NCBI GenBank assembly: GCA_903842065.1
Contig: CAIMKZ010000090.1
Location: 19,015 to 83,014 of the forward strand
DNA length: 64,000 bases
Source: an uncultured Acidobacteriaceae bacterium
GTDB lineage: Bacteria; Acidobacteriota; Terriglobia; Terriglobales; Acidobacteriaceae
Direction: 5' to 3'
Made by a program: the position numbers and the translations under genes. A model generated the notes under the pieces. The model was not told where the DNA came from and searched no databases. It was given only the letters and a program-made list of their open reading frames with translations. Below, one piece after another: positions 63,037-64,000 of the stretch. Position 1 is the first letter of the stretch, and each line of letters opens with the position of its first letter.

Positions 63037-63750
63037 ATGCGAGTCGGAATCTCAGCCACGTTTTATGCAATCCTCTTTGGGACGGCCCTGTGCCCGGTTA
63101 TGATCGGCCAGGAACCCGCATGGCGGCCTTTCAATTCCCGGCAGCCTTACACCACTATCGATGACATGCTGAACAAGGATGCCCAGGCTTCCGATTCGGC
63201 AAGCATTCAGTATTACGGGGAGGATCTAGCCCATCTTATCGTGCCTGATCAAGCAGGAACAGAATACAGAAAGTCGTTTGCTGACCGCTTGGCAAAGGCT
63301 GAGCAAGCAGCGCGCGAAAGAAAGCGAAAGCTTGTTCCGGAATCGAACATTGTGGAAGCTTTCAACGCACTGATGAAGAAAGTCGGGGCTCCGACTTTCA
63401 TTCGCGCGAATAGGGATAAATTGCACCAGTTCCGCACTCATGCCTCCACGGTTGGAGCCCTGCCCGCAATTATTACAGCCAATCAAAATGATACAGAATG
63501 CTATCCGGGCGAGGCTGTTTTTATTCTCTGGGTACTCGTTAACACTGACGGGTCTGCTAAAGAAAGCTATCTAGATGCACTTATAGAACTGAGTCGCCCA
63601 GCCGAACGCGGAGCCCAATTCGCGACATCGGTTGAAGTTTCGGAGGATTTGATGAAGGGCCTGTCGTTCTTGGCGGCGTACGAGACGAATCATCCTCAAA
63701 ACCAGATCACTAGACTTTTCAACGATCTGGCCAAGAAACTCGGAATCTAA
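63037..63750 (+). CDS. Hypothetical secreted protein
   Basis: 237 residues from ATG 63037, preceded by AAGAGGTG; the frame from 62965 is longer but starts without support. A signal peptide is likely (ISATFYAILFGTALCPVMIGQ). The mature protein is hydrophilic with no recognised motif; parts look helical (YRKSFADRLAKAEQAARERKRK, EDLMKGLSFLAAYETNHP). Two cysteines occur, one in TECYPGEAVF. Base composition is lower in GC than most neighbours, which hints at acquired DNA next to the IS element. It is followed after 13 nt by a second short signal-peptide gene, now broken. Confidence 0.6.
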   Translation: MRVGISATFYAILFGTALCPVMIGQEPAWRPFNSRQPYTTIDDMLNKDAQASDSASIQYYGEDLAHLIVPDQAGTEYRKSFADRLAKAEQAARERKRKLVPESNIVEAFNALMKKVGAPTFIRANRDKLHQFRTHASTVGALPAIITANQNDTECYPGEAVFILWVLVNTDGSAKESYLDALIELSRPAERGAQFATSVEVSEDLMKGLSFLAAYETNHPQNQITRLFNDLAKKLGI

Positions 63751-63763
63751 GAAGGGAGCAGCG

Positions 63764-63823
63764 ATGAGCAGAATAACCACCAAACTTCTGGTTCTAACAA
63801 TCCCATTGATTATGTCAGTCTGA
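63764..63823 (+). pseudogene. 5' remnant of a secreted-protein gene interrupted by an IS element
   Basis: A good Shine-Dalgarno (GAAGGGAGC) precedes ATG 63764, and the frame encodes MSRITTKLLVLTIPLIMSV, a typical signal-peptide start. The next triplet, TGA, is the first three bases of the IS3-family element at 63821, so the element ends the frame after 19 residues. The gene was probably co-transcribed with the hypothetical gene before it. Its remainder should lie beyond the IS, outside the window. Confidence 0.65.
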
Positions 63824-64000
63824 CCTTGCCCGCGCAAAACGTATCCCTTAGCAAGCTGCTCTAATGCGAAGGGGTAGCGAAGATGACGAAGTCGAAGCGG
63901 GGACGTTACACGCTTGAGTTCAAGCAAGAAGCAGTTCGGCTTGTTGAGTCGGGCCAGAGCCAGGCGTCCGTGTCACGCAGCCTGAGCGTGGTTGAGCAAA
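63821..64000 (+). mobile_element. IS3-family insertion sequence, left end (truncated by the window)
   Basis: The element appears to begin at TGACCTTGCCCGCGC (63821), a terminus of the TGA-CCT type seen in IS3 relatives, 62 bases before a transposase OrfA start. The right end, OrfB and target duplication are outside the window. Confidence 0.75.
63883..64000 (+). CDS. IS3-family transposase OrfA, N-terminal fragment
   Basis: ATG 63883 with AAGGGG upstream opens MTKSKRGRYTLEFKQEAVRL followed by VESGQSQASVSRSLSVVEQ, running off the window. The pattern K-R-x-Y-[TS]-x-E-F-K-x-E-A-V-x-L is diagnostic for the HTH_Tnp_1/IS3 OrfA helix-turn-helix. About 39 of ~90-100 residues are visible. OrfB is expected downstream, probably made by -1 frameshifting. 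Confidence 0.9.
   Translation, partial: MTKSKRGRYTLEFKQEAVRLVESGQSQASVSRSLSVVEQ

Overview
The window looks like chromosomal DNA of an Acidobacteriota bacterium, most likely class Terriglobia (Acidobacteriaceae-like). The evidence is a GC-rich sequence, a full hopanoid locus (hpnA, C, D, E, G, H and shc), very large Oar-type TonB-dependent receptors with an N-terminal carboxypeptidase-like domain, secreted tannase-family esterases, zinc-ribbon/proline-rich membrane proteins, and many intergenic palindromes. The phylum call is inferred from gene content; no 16S rRNA gene is present.

Layout. 1-5.7 kb: the end of a TonB-like gene, aconitase (acnA), recA facing it across a bidirectional terminator, a VapBC toxin-antitoxin pair with a palindromic operator, and a small monooxygenase-fold protein. 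6.0-10.7 kb: one very long pyruvate:ferredoxin oxidoreductase-type gene (1557 codons). 10.9-14.2 kb: three co-directional genes (zinc ribbon-TonB fusion, AIM24 family, zinc ribbon-GYF membrane protein). 14.2-31.1 kb: the hopanoid/isoprenoid region on the minus strand, split by a plus-strand amtB-glnB pair. One half is hpnA-doxX-hpnG-two zinc dehydrogenases-hpnC-hpnD-hpnE; the other is ispH-shc-hpnH-small partner-TonB-like protein. 31-44 kb: three outer-membrane receptors on the minus strand, with obg and a DinB protein between the first and second; the third lies under a cobalamin riboswitch. 44.4-50.7 kb: tRNA-Arg(CCT), a DUF4230 protein, two tannase-family esterases and lgt. 50.8-54.0 kb: a DsbD-like protein and an acyltransferase. 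54.6-59.5 kb: a minus-strand unit dxs-GT-C glycosyltransferase-amidohydrolase. 59.7-64 kb: a secreted SnoaL/NTF2-fold protein, a GAF/PAS histidine kinase, a hypothetical secreted protein, and an IS3-family element that cuts a short gene and runs off the window end.

How the genes fit together. Dxs and IspH supply isoprenoid units. HpnC, HpnD and HpnE make squalene, Shc cyclises it to hopene, HpnH adds adenosine and HpnG removes adenine to leave ribosylhopane. The next reduction to bacteriohopanetetrol has no assigned enzyme that I know of, so the two dehydrogenases inside the locus are the most interesting functional lead here.

A second theme is short intergenic repeats that sit hard against genes. 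A REP-like element lies at the 5' end of hpnE, where no standard start codon covers the FAD motif. Imperfect tandem repeats supply the stop codons of shc and of an acyltransferase gene and replace the leader of obg. A hairpin family with changing stems but a conserved GGCACCC-like flank occurs at least six times.
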